Notes under the pieces: generated by a model
Database searches by the model: none
Seen by the model: only the letters and a program-made list of their open reading frames with translations
What the model was told of the DNA's origin: nothing
Translations under genes and position numbers: made by a program
Part shown: positions 36,963 through 48,462 of the stretch, in pieces
Numbering within the stretch: position 1 is the stretch's first letter
Layout: every line of letters begins with the position of its first letter
DNA from: Burkholderiales bacterium
Lineage (GTDB): Bacteria; Pseudomonadota; Gammaproteobacteria; Burkholderiales; Burkholderiaceae_C
DNA: 64,000 nt
Reading direction: 5' to 3'
Assembly (NCBI GenBank): GCA_016213205.1
Contig: JACRAZ010000047.1
Coordinates: 1-64,000, forward strand

Positions 36963-37742
36963 ATGACCACCGCCCCTCCCGGCCCGCCCCTGTGCCACGT
37001 GGCCGACGGCTGCGCCACGATCACGCTGAACCGCCCGGCCCACCACAACCGCCTGCATGGCGAGGACCTGCTGGCCCTGCAGGCCCATTGCCAGGCGCTG
37101 GCCACGCAGGCCGAGGGCGCGCAGGTGCGCGTGGTGGTGCTCACCGCCACCGGCCCGAGCTTCTGCGCCGGCTACCACCTGGGCGAGCTCGATGCCGATG
37201 CCAGCACCGGCCCGCAGCGCTTCGAGCAGGCGGTCGATGCGATCGAGGCCCTGCCCATGCCCACCATTTGCCGGCTCAACGGCAGCGTGTACGGCGGCGC
37301 CACCGATCTGGCGCTGGCCTGCGACTTCCGCGTTGGCGTGGACACGATGACGCTGCGAATGCCCGCCGCGCGGCTGGGCCTGCACTACTACGCCAACGGG
37401 CTGCGGCGCTACGTGTCGCGCCTGGGCCTGGCCGCCGCCAAGCGCCTGTTCCTGCTGGCCGAAACCCTGCCGGCCGACGAATTGCTGCGCATCGGCTACC
37501 TCGACCAACTGGCGGCCGTCGAGCGCCTGGACGCCTGCGTGCAGGGCCTGGTGGATGCCATCCGGGCCGGTGCGCCGCTGGCGGTGAACGGCATGAAACG
37601 ATCGCTCGACGAGATCGCGCGCGGTGGCTTCGACCTGGACGCGATGCGCCAGCGCGAAGCCCGCTGCGCCGCCAGCGTGGACCTGCGCGAGGGCCAGACC
37701 GCCTTTGCCGAACGGCGGCCGCCCCGCTTCCAGGGCCGCTGA
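36963..37742 (+). CDS. Enoyl-CoA hydratase/isomerase family protein
   Basis: 259 residues from the ATG at 36963, 30 bases after the repressor gene, so it may be co-transcribed with it. The crotonase fold shows the oxyanion-hole segments (SFCAGYHLGEL near residue 70 and NGSVYGGATDLALACDFRV near 105-123). The position of the second catalytic Glu in ECH is not clearly filled, so hydratase activity is uncertain. Isomerase, thioesterase or degradative crotonase roles are possible. No beta-oxidation genes adjoin it. Confidence 0.82.
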   Translation: MTTAPPGPPLCHVADGCATITLNRPAHHNRLHGEDLLALQAHCQALATQAEGAQVRVVVLTATGPSFCAGYHLGELDADASTGPQRFEQAVDAIEALPMPTICRLNGSVYGGATDLALACDFRVGVDTMTLRMPAARLGLHYYANGLRRYVSRLGLAAAKRLFLLAETLPADELLRIGYLDQLAAVERLDACVQGLVDAIRAGAPLAVNGMKRSLDEIARGGFDLDAMRQREARCAASVDLREGQTAFAERRPPRFQGR

Positions 37743-37953
37743 TGGCAGGCGCGCGGGCCACGCATTCGGGTGCAGCCACCGCGCCCGGCCCGGCGCCACG
37801 CGACGAACCGCCGTTTGGGCACCCTGGCCTGCAGTTCCGACGCTTGACGCGCGGCCCCCGCGCGCGGGACAGTCTGCTGTTTCACCCCTCCTGACCACCC
37901 CCCGCCGGCGCCGGCACGATGCGCTGCGCGGCCAACCCCCCGCCATCCCGCCG

Positions 37954-40680
37954 ATGAACGCTCTGCTGCCCGCCCCCACCCGCCCTGCCTGGCACCTGTC
38001 CACCCTGGCCGCTGCCGTGCTGACGCTCGGGGCCTGCACCACCCCGCCCACCACCCCGCCCACCGCGCCAGGGCCCACCGCCGCGGCCCCCGCACCTGCG
38101 GCAGCCCCGGCCGCGCCGCCCGCGGGGGCCAGCGCGCCCACCGGGCCCGCCGCCGCGGCCCGGCCGCCGGCCGACCCCACCGCGCCCAAACCCTTTGCCG
38201 AGGTGATCAAGGAGGCCAAGCGCCAGGACGGCCTGTTCCCGGTGTGGCGCAAGGACGAGCGGGTCTGGCTAGAAGTGCCGCGCAGCGCCTTGAACAAGCC
38301 CTTCCTGTTCAGCGCCAACATCGCCGGCGCGGTGGGCGAACGCGGGCTGTATGCCAGCCAGATGGGCCCCTCGCACCTGGCCGAGTGGCGGCGCGTGGGC
38401 AACCAACTGCAGTTGGTGGCGCTGAACACCAAGTTCCGCGGCGAAGGTGGCGGCCAGCGCGCGGTGGCCCAGGCCTTCTCGCCCAGCCTGCTGGCCGCCT
38501 CGCCGGTGGCCAGCGCCGACCACCCGGAACGCAAGGCCTTTCTCGTGGATGCCGGGCTGCTGCTGACCGACATCACCGGCTACTCCACCCGGCTGGAGCA
38601 GGCCTTTCGCCTGCCCTACGGGCTGGACCGCAGCAACTCCTCGTTCGAGCTGGCGCGCGCCGAGCCCGGGCTCTCCACCCTGAGTGCGCGCCTGCACTTC
38701 GCCACGCCGCGCATCCCGGCGCCCCCGCTCACGCCCAGCCCGGTGCCCGTGCCCCCGCCGCCGCAGGCGCTGCCGGACCCGCGCAGCCTGTTCATCGACG
38801 TGGTCTACAGCTTCCGGGCCCTGCCCGAGACGCCGATGCGGCCCCGCGCCACCGACCCGCGGGTGGGCCACTTCGCCGAGTCCTACACCGACCTGGGCAG
38901 CGACCTCGCGGCCAACCCGCGGGTGCACCACCTCAAGCGCTGGCGCCTCGAGAAGAAGGATCCCGCCGCGGCGCTGTCCGAGCCGGTGCGGCCCATCACC
39001 TACTGGCTGGACAAGAACATCCCGCCGCGCTACCGCGCCTCGGTGGAGGCCGGCATCCTCGAGTGGAACAAGGCCTTCGAGCGCATCGGTTTCAAGAACG
39101 CCATCGTCGCGAAGCAACAGCCCGACGATGCCGCCTGGGACAACATGGACGGGGCCCACGCGTCGATCCGCTGGTTCGTCGGCGCCGATGTCGGCTTCGC
39201 GATCGGCCCCTCGCATGCCGACCCCCGCACCGGCGAGATCCTGGACGCCGACATCGGCATGAGCGATGTCTTCGCGCGCGGCTCGCGCCGCTTCATCGTC
39301 GAGGACGCGGGCCGCCCCTTCACCACGCCGCTGGCCTGGCCCGGCGCAGGGCACGAGCACGCCTTGTGCAGCTACGCCCGCGAGGCGGCAGCCGAGATGG
39401 ACTTCGCGCTCGACCTGCTCGAGGCGCGCGGCGACATCGCCCCCGACAGCCCCGAGGCCGAGGCCTTCGTGCAGGCGGTGATCAAGGACACCATCACGCA
39501 CGAGGTGGGCCACACCCTGGGGCTCAAGCACAACTTCAAGGCCTCCACCACCATCACCCGCGAGCAGCTGCGCAACAAGGCCTACACCGATGCCAACGGC
39601 ATCTCGAACTCGGTGATGGACTACAACGGCCTGAACATCGCCCTCAAGGGCGAGCCGGCGCCCACCTACAGCCAGCCCTCGCTGGGCGCCTACGACTACT
39701 GGGCGATCGAGTACGCCTACAAGCCGCTTGATGCGGCCGGCGAAGCCGCCGAGCTCGCCCGCATTGCCGCGCGCAGCACCGAGCCCGCGCTGGCCTTCGG
39801 CGACGACACCGATGCCGGCGGCTTCGGCCCCTACGACGGCATGGACCCGCTGGTCAACCGCTTCGACCTGGGCGACGACCCGCTGGCCTACTTCAAGCGC
39901 CGGCTCGCGCTCTCCCAGGAGCTGTGGGCCCGGGTGCAGGAGCGCAAGCCCCAGGCCGGCGACGACCCGCTGCGCGCGCTGCGCTCGATGCAGGGCGGCT
40001 TCAACCAGCTCTACCGGGCGGCCGAGCTGGTGGGCAAGTACGTCGGCGGCATGCACGCGCTGCGCGACCTGCCCGGCACCACCGGCCGCGCGGCCCTGCG
40101 CCCGGTGGACCCGGCCAAGCAGCGCGAGGCCCTGCAGTTCCTGGCCTCGGGCCTGTTCAGCGCCGACAGCTTCCGCTTCCGCCCCGAGTTCCTGAGCTCG
40201 CTGACCATGGACTACCAGGAATGGGAGCGCGCCCCGTTGAACCTGCCCGCCGCGGTGGCCCGGGTGCAGCTGGTGGCGCTGGACCGCCTGATGGGCGCCC
40301 CCACCGCGCAACGCCTGCTCGACCTGCCCGGCTACGTGCCCGAGGCCCAGCGCAAGGGCCTGATCTCGCTGGCCGAGGTGTACGCCACGCTGCAGCAGGC
40401 GGTGTGGAGCGAGCTCAAGACCGGCGGCGAGATCGAGCGCCTGCGGCGCAACCTGCAGCGCGAGCACCTCAAGCGCCTGCAGACCGTGCTCACCCGCGGC
40501 GCCCCCGGCCTGCCGGCCGACGCGCTGAGCCTGGCCCGCCTGCAGGCCAGCCAGCTGCAGGCCGACCTGCGCAACGCCGTGGCGCGCGGCACCCACCTCT
40601 CCGTGGAGACCCGCGCCCACCTGAATGAATGCCTCGGCCTGTTGACCGAGGCACTGCGCGCTACGATGCAGCGCAGCTAG
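37954..40680 (+). CDS. Zinc-dependent metalloprotease lipoprotein (DUF5117/DUF4953 type)
   Basis: 908 residues from the ATG at 37954. Lipobox LGAC is followed by a Pro/Ala-rich tether of roughly 60 residues. A DUF5118-like segment and a DUF5117 domain (about 110-420) precede the metzincin-type zinc site HEVGHTLGLKH (His516, Glu517, His520, His526). A downstream SVMDYNG motif supplies the Met-turn expected of metzincins. The family is secreted or lipid-anchored in the periplasm; its substrates are unknown. The next gene starts only 28 bases later, so it probably shares a transcript with the first member of the unrecognised lipoprotein family. Confidence 0.85.
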   Translation: MNALLPAPTRPAWHLSTLAAAVLTLGACTTPPTTPPTAPGPTAAAPAPAAAPAAPPAGASAPTGPAAAARPPADPTAPKPFAEVIKEAKRQDGLFPVWRKDERVWLEVPRSALNKPFLFSANIAGAVGERGLYASQMGPSHLAEWRRVGNQLQLVALNTKFRGEGGGQRAVAQAFSPSLLAASPVASADHPERKAFLVDAGLLLTDITGYSTRLEQAFRLPYGLDRSNSSFELARAEPGLSTLSARLHFATPRIPAPPLTPSPVPVPPPPQALPDPRSLFIDVVYSFRALPETPMRPRATDPRVGHFAESYTDLGSDLAANPRVHHLKRWRLEKKDPAAALSEPVRPITYWLDKNIPPRYRASVEAGILEWNKAFERIGFKNAIVAKQQPDDAAWDNMDGAHASIRWFVGADVGFAIGPSHADPRTGEILDADIGMSDVFARGSRRFIVEDAGRPFTTPLAWPGAGHEHALCSYAREAAAEMDFALDLLEARGDIAPDSPEAEAFVQAVIKDTITHEVGHTLGLKHNFKASTTITREQLRNKAYTDANGISNSVMDYNGLNIALKGEPAPTYSQPSLGAYDYWAIEYAYKPLDAAGEAAELARIAARSTEPALAFGDDTDAGGFGPYDGMDPLVNRFDLGDDPLAYFKRRLALSQELWARVQERKPQAGDDPLRALRSMQGGFNQLYRAAELVGKYVGGMHALRDLPGTTGRAALRPVDPAKQREALQFLASGLFSADSFRFRPEFLSSLTMDYQEWERAPLNLPAAVARVQLVALDRLMGAPTAQRLLDLPGYVPEAQRKGLISLAEVYATLQQAVWSELKTGGEIERLRRNLQREHLKRLQTVLTRGAPGLPADALSLARLQASQLQADLRNAVARGTHLSVETRAHLNECLGLLTEALRATMQRS

Positions 40681-40708
40681 TCCGCATCCGACCCGGAGTA
40701 CTTTCCTC

Positions 40709-41851
40709 ATGACCTTGATCAAGCACAGCATCCTCACCCTGTCGGTCGCCGCCGCGCTCGCGGCCTGCGGCGGCGGGGCCGACAGCCCCGAACCCACCAC
40801 GCGCGAGGGCTTTGCCTCGGCGCTGCGCGCCCAGGCGCTGGCGATGCGCCCGCTCGCCGCCGTCCCGGCGGTGGCCCCGGACGAAGCCGCGCGCCAGCTG
40901 ATGGACTTTGCCGAAGCCACCTTCCCCGCCCTGCTGCCCGGCCACCCGGCCACCCTGACCTACGGCGGCATCATCAAGTACCGGGCCTATGCCTCCGGCA
41001 TCGTGCTGGGCGTGGTGGTGGTCGGCACCGACCCGAACTACCCGTTGCTGAGCGTGTACGTGCTGGGCGGCCCCTTCGGCGCGGCGCCGATCAAGGTGGG
41101 CACGGTCACCGACTTCATCACCCCGGTGGACCCGAACCCGGACCCGGGCCCAGTGGGCTCCGGCAACGGCTGCTACGACCTCGCACTGGCCGACACCCAG
41201 GGCACCACGAGCAAGGTGGTGTACGACTACAGCGGCATCTCCACCGGCACCCAGACCATCGAGACGGTCACCGGCGCGATGACCACCTTCGAGGGCCAGC
41301 AGGCCCGCCTGCTCACCGCCAAGACCACCGGCAGCAACACCTCCGCCGGCCAGACGATCACGCTGAACACCGAGATCAAGAGCTACCAGCGCCGCACCGC
41401 GGACGCCGAGGTCACCAACTACGGCACCGAGGTGAGCGCCGCCAGCAACTTCGGCGGTTTCGCGGCCACCATCAACACCAAGACGGTCTGGAACCCGCCC
41501 TGGGTGGACCGGCGCTACGCATTGGCCATCGGCGGCTCGCTCACCCAGACCTACAGCGGCACCACCACGCAGACCACGCTCGGCCTGCCGTTCCCGGTGC
41601 CGCCGACCAACGGCGTCGCGAACGTGTCCACCACGGTCAAGTACCTGCGCCAGGAATCGGTCACGGTGCCGGCGGGCACCTACAACGCCTGCGTCTACGA
41701 GGACACCTCGGGCAGCGGCGCCAACGCCACCACCACCACGAGCTGGATCATCGTGGGCAAGGGCATCATGGCGCAGTCGGTCTCCGGCAGCGGCAGCACG
41801 CAGCAGACGGTCAAGGCCACCTCGATCACGGTGAACGGCCAGAAGCTCTGA
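40709..41851 (+). CDS. Lipoprotein of an unrecognised paralogous family (member 1)
   Basis: 380 residues, lipobox LAAC (Cys20) followed by Gly-Gly-Gly. I do not recognise a named family. An N-terminal domain (about 55-150) carries DEAARQLMDFAEATFPALLPG, then YRAYASGIVLGVVV and VYVLGGPFG and ends DFITPV. This resembles an unnamed module common in Burkholderiales lipoproteins (YP-x-L-F ... Y-R-Y-Y ... Y-L-G-V). The C-terminal half has a GCYDL start and a conserved ESVTVPAGTYNACVYE motif followed by SWIIVGKG, a pattern like DUF3108-type beta sheets. It lies 28 bases after the metalloprotease gene. A strong hairpin follows the stop codon. Confidence 0.8.
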   Translation: MTLIKHSILTLSVAAALAACGGGADSPEPTTREGFASALRAQALAMRPLAAVPAVAPDEAARQLMDFAEATFPALLPGHPATLTYGGIIKYRAYASGIVLGVVVVGTDPNYPLLSVYVLGGPFGAAPIKVGTVTDFITPVDPNPDPGPVGSGNGCYDLALADTQGTTSKVVYDYSGISTGTQTIETVTGAMTTFEGQQARLLTAKTTGSNTSAGQTITLNTEIKSYQRRTADAEVTNYGTEVSAASNFGGFAATINTKTVWNPPWVDRRYALAIGGSLTQTYSGTTTQTTLGLPFPVPPTNGVANVSTTVKYLRQESVTVPAGTYNACVYEDTSGSGANATTTTSWIIVGKGIMAQSVSGSGSTQQTVKATSITVNGQKL

Positions 41852-41862
41852 GTCGGCCCCCT

Positions 41863-41894
41863 GCACCCCTGCGGGCGGGTCCCGCCAGGGGTGC
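41863..41894. terminator. Strong hairpin after lipoprotein member 1
   Basis: GCACCCCTGCGGG pairs with CCCGC-C-AGGGGTGC, 13 pairs with a single bulged C, around a CGGGT loop. It begins 12 bases after the stop codon. There is no T-tract, but the position and stability fit an intrinsic terminator separating member 1 from member 2. Confidence 0.6.
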
Positions 41895-42039
41895 TCAGGC
41901 CTGCCGGGAGCGACCCGGTCCGGCCTGACGCGCGGCGGCGGCCGCCGCTGCCGTGGCAGGATCAACCTGTCACAGACAGCGCGGCCGCGGCGTCCGATCA
42001 TGGCGATCCGGCAGGACCCGCCGTGAACAGGAGACCCCG

Positions 42040-43092
42040 ATGCCGATCGTCAAGCCCACCCGCACCCTGGCGCTGGCCGCCCTGCTGGCCATGGCCGGCG
42101 GCACCACCGCCGCGGCCGAGGTGCCGGCCATCGAGGCCGCGCGCCAGCTGCTGGACTTTGCCGAGGCCAGCTTCAAGGTGTACCTGCCCGAGCACCAGGT
42201 CACCCGGCCCTTCGGCGCCTTCCGCTACCGCGCCTATTCGTCCGGCGTGGTGCTGGGCGTGGTGGTGGCACCCGACCCCAACTACCTGCTGAACGGCGTC
42301 TATGTCATGGGCGGACCGTTCGGCCCCACGCCGCGCGCGGTGGGCCAGGTGAGCGACTTCATCACCCCCGTGGAGCCCGGCACCGGGCCCAGCGGCCCGA
42401 ACAACGGCTGCTACGACCTGGGCCTGTGGAGCGCCTCCGGCGTCGAGATCAACGCCACCTACGAACTCGAAGGCCCCCGCACCGGCAACCAGACCATCAC
42501 GCGGGCCACCAATGCCAACGCCCTGTTCGAGGGCCAGCTCGTCGTGGAGACCATCGTCAAGACATCGGGCACGGTGTTCGACAACGGCCTGCCGGTGGAC
42601 ACCGCCGACGAGATCCGCACCTACCACCGCCGCACCGGCGAGGCCGAGCTCACCCAGCTCGGCACCTATGCCGCCACCACGGCCACCACCAACGACTACA
42701 TCCGCACCACCACGCTGAAGACGCTGTACACGCCGGCCTGGGTGGACCGCATCTATGCGCTGGGCGTCGGCCAGGCCCTGAGCTCGAGCTGGACCTCCAC
42801 CACCACCGCCACCACCAGCTACCTGAACAACGTGCTGCCCACCACCACCAGCACCTACGGCGGCAGCAACAGCGAGACGGTGCGCTACATCGGCCGCGAA
42901 ACCATCACCGTGCCGGCGGGCACCTATGCCACCTGCCGCTTCGAGCGCACCAGCGCATCGGCCACCGGCGGGGTCACGGTGGACTGGGTGCTGGCCGGCC
43001 ACGGCGCGCTCGTCAAGCGCCAGGTCTTCAAGGAAAACAGCACCCAGACCATGAGCGCACGCTCGCTGATGTCGGGCGGCAACCCGCTGTAG
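42040..43092 (+). CDS. Secreted protein of the same unrecognised family (member 2)
   Basis: 350 residues from the ATG at 42040, with AGGAG upstream. The signal peptide ends AAA before EVPA and has no lipobox cysteine, so unlike members 1, 3 and 4 this one should be soluble in the periplasm or exported. The shared N-terminal module is intact ([49 protein letters not shown]). The C-terminal half has NNGCYDLGL, WVDRIYALGVGQ, RETITVPAGTYATCRFE and DWVLAGHGALVK. Close to members 1 and 3 in order and length. Confidence 0.8.
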   Translation: MPIVKPTRTLALAALLAMAGGTTAAAEVPAIEAARQLLDFAEASFKVYLPEHQVTRPFGAFRYRAYSSGVVLGVVVAPDPNYLLNGVYVMGGPFGPTPRAVGQVSDFITPVEPGTGPSGPNNGCYDLGLWSASGVEINATYELEGPRTGNQTITRATNANALFEGQLVVETIVKTSGTVFDNGLPVDTADEIRTYHRRTGEAELTQLGTYAATTATTNDYIRTTTLKTLYTPAWVDRIYALGVGQALSSSWTSTTTATTSYLNNVLPTTTSTYGGSNSETVRYIGRETITVPAGTYATCRFERTSASATGGVTVDWVLAGHGALVKRQVFKENSTQTMSARSLMSGGNPL

Positions 43093-43221
43093 CGCCTGGC
43101 GCACGGCGGCGCGCGTTGCCGCCCGTGCGGCCCGCCTGCGTGCGGCAGGGTACAGACACCTGCGCCGCGCGAGCCTACGGTCGCCCCCAGGGTCCGACGC
43201 CCGGGCCCGCAGGAGACCGAC

Positions 43222-44337
43222 ATGCTGATCAAGTCACACGCCACCGCGCTGGCCGCAGCCGCACTGCTGGCCGCTTGCGGCGGGGGTTCCGGGTCCGAGC
43301 CCGCGCAGCCCGCTGCCGCCGCCGCCCAACGCAACCGCCCGCTGGCGGTGGGCATCGGCAACCCCGTGGCACCGGACGAAGCCGCCCGGCAACTGCTGGA
43401 CTTTGCCGAAGGCGCCTTCAAGTCCCAGTTGCCCGAGCGCCAGGCCACCATGGTCACCGGGCCGGCCCGGTACCGCGTGTATTCGAACGGCACCGTGCTG
43501 GGCGTGGCGGTGGGCAGCGGCCCGAACTACCTGCTCGATGGTGTCTACGTGATGGGTGGCGCCTTCGGGTCGGCGCCGCAGTTCGTCGGCCTGCTGACCA
43601 GCTTCATCACGCCGGTGCAGCCCGGCTCGGGCGCCACCGGTCCCAGCAACGGCTGCCACGACCTGGACCTGGCCGGCACGACGGGCACGCAGACCGCCGT
43701 CACCTACGAGTACACCGGCCAGATCACCGGCAACAAGACGGTGCTGACGCAGGTGGTCGGCCCGGCGATGTTCGAAGCCCTGCCCGCGGTGGAAACGCTG
43801 GTCAAGACCTCGGGTGTGCTGATCGTGGATGGCCTGCCTGCATCGGCCTCGGCGGAGATCCGGAACTTCCACCAGAAGACGGCAGCGGGTGAGATCACGC
43901 ACCTGGGCTCGACCGTCGCCACCACCGCCAGCACCACCGACTACAGCGCCGCGACGACGATCAAGACCGTGTATGCGCCGGCCTGGCAGGACCGCAGCGC
44001 CGCACTGGCCCAAGGCCAGACGCTCAGCGCCGACTGGCAGAGCCAGATCACGCGGGTGACCACCTACTCGATCCCCGGCTTCCCGCCCACCACCAACACC
44101 TACGGCGATGCCGGCGCCACGACCCTGCGCTACATCGGCCGCGAATCGCTCACCTTGCCAGGCGGCACCTACAGCACCTGCCGCTTCGAGCGCATCAACA
44201 TGCTGCCGGGCGGCGGCTGGACCACCGAGTGGTGGCTGGTGGGCACGGGGCTGCTGCTGAAGTCGGTGCAGGCCTCGGGCCATGCGGTGCAGACGATGCG
44301 GGCAATCTCCCTGTCGATGAATGGCAACCCCCTCTGA
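43222..44337 (+). CDS. Lipoprotein of the same unrecognised family (member 3)
   Basis: 371 residues, lipobox LAAC (Cys19) followed by Gly-Gly-Gly; AGGAG lies before the ATG. It carries the N-terminal module ([42 protein letters not shown]) and the C-terminal motifs ([36 protein letters not shown]). Spacing of 129 bases from member 2 leaves room for its own promoter. Function unknown. The paired cysteines (GC[YH]DL and TCRFE) are kept in all three tandem copies (TYNACVYE in member 1) and could form a disulfide. Confidence 0.8.
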   Translation: MLIKSHATALAAAALLAACGGGSGSEPAQPAAAAAQRNRPLAVGIGNPVAPDEAARQLLDFAEGAFKSQLPERQATMVTGPARYRVYSNGTVLGVAVGSGPNYLLDGVYVMGGAFGSAPQFVGLLTSFITPVQPGSGATGPSNGCHDLDLAGTTGTQTAVTYEYTGQITGNKTVLTQVVGPAMFEALPAVETLVKTSGVLIVDGLPASASAEIRNFHQKTAAGEITHLGSTVATTASTTDYSAATTIKTVYAPAWQDRSAALAQGQTLSADWQSQITRVTTYSIPGFPPTTNTYGDAGATTLRYIGRESLTLPGGTYSTCRFERINMLPGGGWTTEWWLVGTGLLLKSVQASGHAVQTMRAISLSMNGNPL

Positions 44338-44393
44338 GCACGCGCTGCACTGACAGAATGGGCGCCACCGGCCGCAAGCGAGGAGCCCCGCTC

Positions 44394-47123
<2,730 letters not shown>

Positions 47124-47127
47124 AGGC

Positions 47128-47141
47128 GCCCCGCCCGGGGC
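47128..47141. terminator. Short GC hairpin between convergent genes
   Basis: GCCCC and GGGGC pair around GCCC, five bases after the acnA stop and before the stop of the convergent acyltransferase gene. It is weak, and no T-tract is present. Confidence 0.3.
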
Positions 47142-47153
47142 ACGGCAGGCCGG

Positions 47154-48203
47154 TCAGGCCGGCCGGGAGCGGCCCGCGGCGGCCTGGGCCGCCACCCAGG
47201 CGTCCATGCGCTCCCATTCGGCAAACACCCAGGCCGCGAGCGCGCCCCGCTCCCGCGGCACCCGTGCCGCCGGGAAGGTGTGCCAGCGCAGGTGCAGGGT
47301 CTTGCGTTGCGGCACCGCGCGCCAGATTTCAGGCACGCTGGCCAGTGCATCGAGCCCGGTGTGGGCCACCACCGCCACGTCCAGGTCGGGCCGCGCGGCC
47401 AGCGCCGCCTGCATGCCGCGCGGGCGCGGCGGCATCAGGTGCCGGATGCGCTCGGCCCGGCGTGCGGCCTGCTCGCGCCCGGCCCGGCGCAACCGGTCGA
47501 TCGCATGCTGCCGGTGCAAGGGCGTGACGTTGCGGCCTTCCGGGAAGATCAGCAGCGCGTCACCCGGCGCCATCGTGGCCGCCAGGCGCCCGATGCCCGC
47601 GACGGCCTCACCCTGACGCGGCGAGCCGGGGTCGACGAACGCCATCGGCAGCCGGTTGAAGACCAGGTCGATCATCGGGTCCCACTGCAGCGTGTGCTTG
47701 AGCACGATGCGCGGCCGGCAGCGTGCCCAGGTGAAGAGCTGGTGGATCATCAGCAGCGAATCGCCCGGCCCGGCGTGCCGGCTCAGCACCAGCAGCGGGC
47801 GGTCGCCAGGGGGTGCCGCACCCTCGGCCGGCCGGACCGGCGGCTGCCGCGTGACCGTGAGCGCGAAGGTGCGCGAGCCGAATCGCACGAGCACGGCCAC
47901 CACCGCGGCAGCCAGCCGGTAGTGGAAGGCCACGAAGGCCGGGCGCTGCAGCCCCCGGCCCAGGCCGCTGGCCAGCCAGGTGCCCAGCGCGATGGCCATC
48001 ACCACCAGCTCGAGGCCCAGGTACAGCCACGCAAAGGCCAGCAGCCGTGCCACGCGCCGTGGGCCTGGCATCACCAGCGCAACGCCCCACGCCGCCAGCA
48101 GCGCGAGCGGCAGCACGCCCACGAAGACCATCGCCCCCAGCCCCCACAGCACCGGGTGCAGGCACAGCCGGCGGCACCAGCGCGGCGGCAGCGGCAGGTT
48201 CAT
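47154..48203 (-). CDS. Membrane glycerolipid acyltransferase-like protein (PlsC family)
   Basis: 349 residues from the ATG at 48203. Two or three hydrophobic segments occupy the first 120 residues. The acyltransferase block I His-x4-Asp is present as SRHAGPGDS and block III as FPEGRNVTP, the pair expected of lysophosphatidate-type acyltransferases. The enzyme should transfer an acyl chain to a glycerolipid at the cytoplasmic face of the inner membrane. Which lipid is not visible; it is longer and more basic than PlsC of the core pathway, so it may be an accessory acyltransferase. It converges on acnA. Confidence 0.82.
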   Translation of the reverse strand: MNLPLPPRWCRRLCLHPVLWGLGAMVFVGVLPLALLAAWGVALVMPGPRRVARLLAFAWLYLGLELVVMAIALGTWLASGLGRGLQRPAFVAFHYRLAAAVVAVLVRFGSRTFALTVTRQPPVRPAEGAAPPGDRPLLVLSRHAGPGDSLLMIHQLFTWARCRPRIVLKHTLQWDPMIDLVFNRLPMAFVDPGSPRQGEAVAGIGRLAATMAPGDALLIFPEGRNVTPLHRQHAIDRLRRAGREQAARRAERIRHLMPPRPRGMQAALAARPDLDVAVVAHTGLDALASVPEIWRAVPQRKTLHLRWHTFPAARVPRERGALAAWVFAEWERMDAWVAAQAAAGRSRPA

Positions 48204-48462
48204 GCGGGTAGCCTCCGCGCGAGGCGGGCCCCCCCCATGCGGGTGGAGTGCCGCCTCCAAGTCCGATCTGCGTTGCGTGGGGTCAAGGGGGGCTGTAAGG
48301 GGTGGTCGGAGGATCCCAGTGTCGGCCAGCCCGCGACTTGGCGGCTTGACGCAAGTGGTTCAGTGCAGGGTTGCGGGGTGGTCTGGTGCCACTGTCGTTG
48401 CTGCGCTTCGTTGGGCAGCGGCACCGCAGACCCGACCGCAGCACTTCACAGACTGAGCCATC

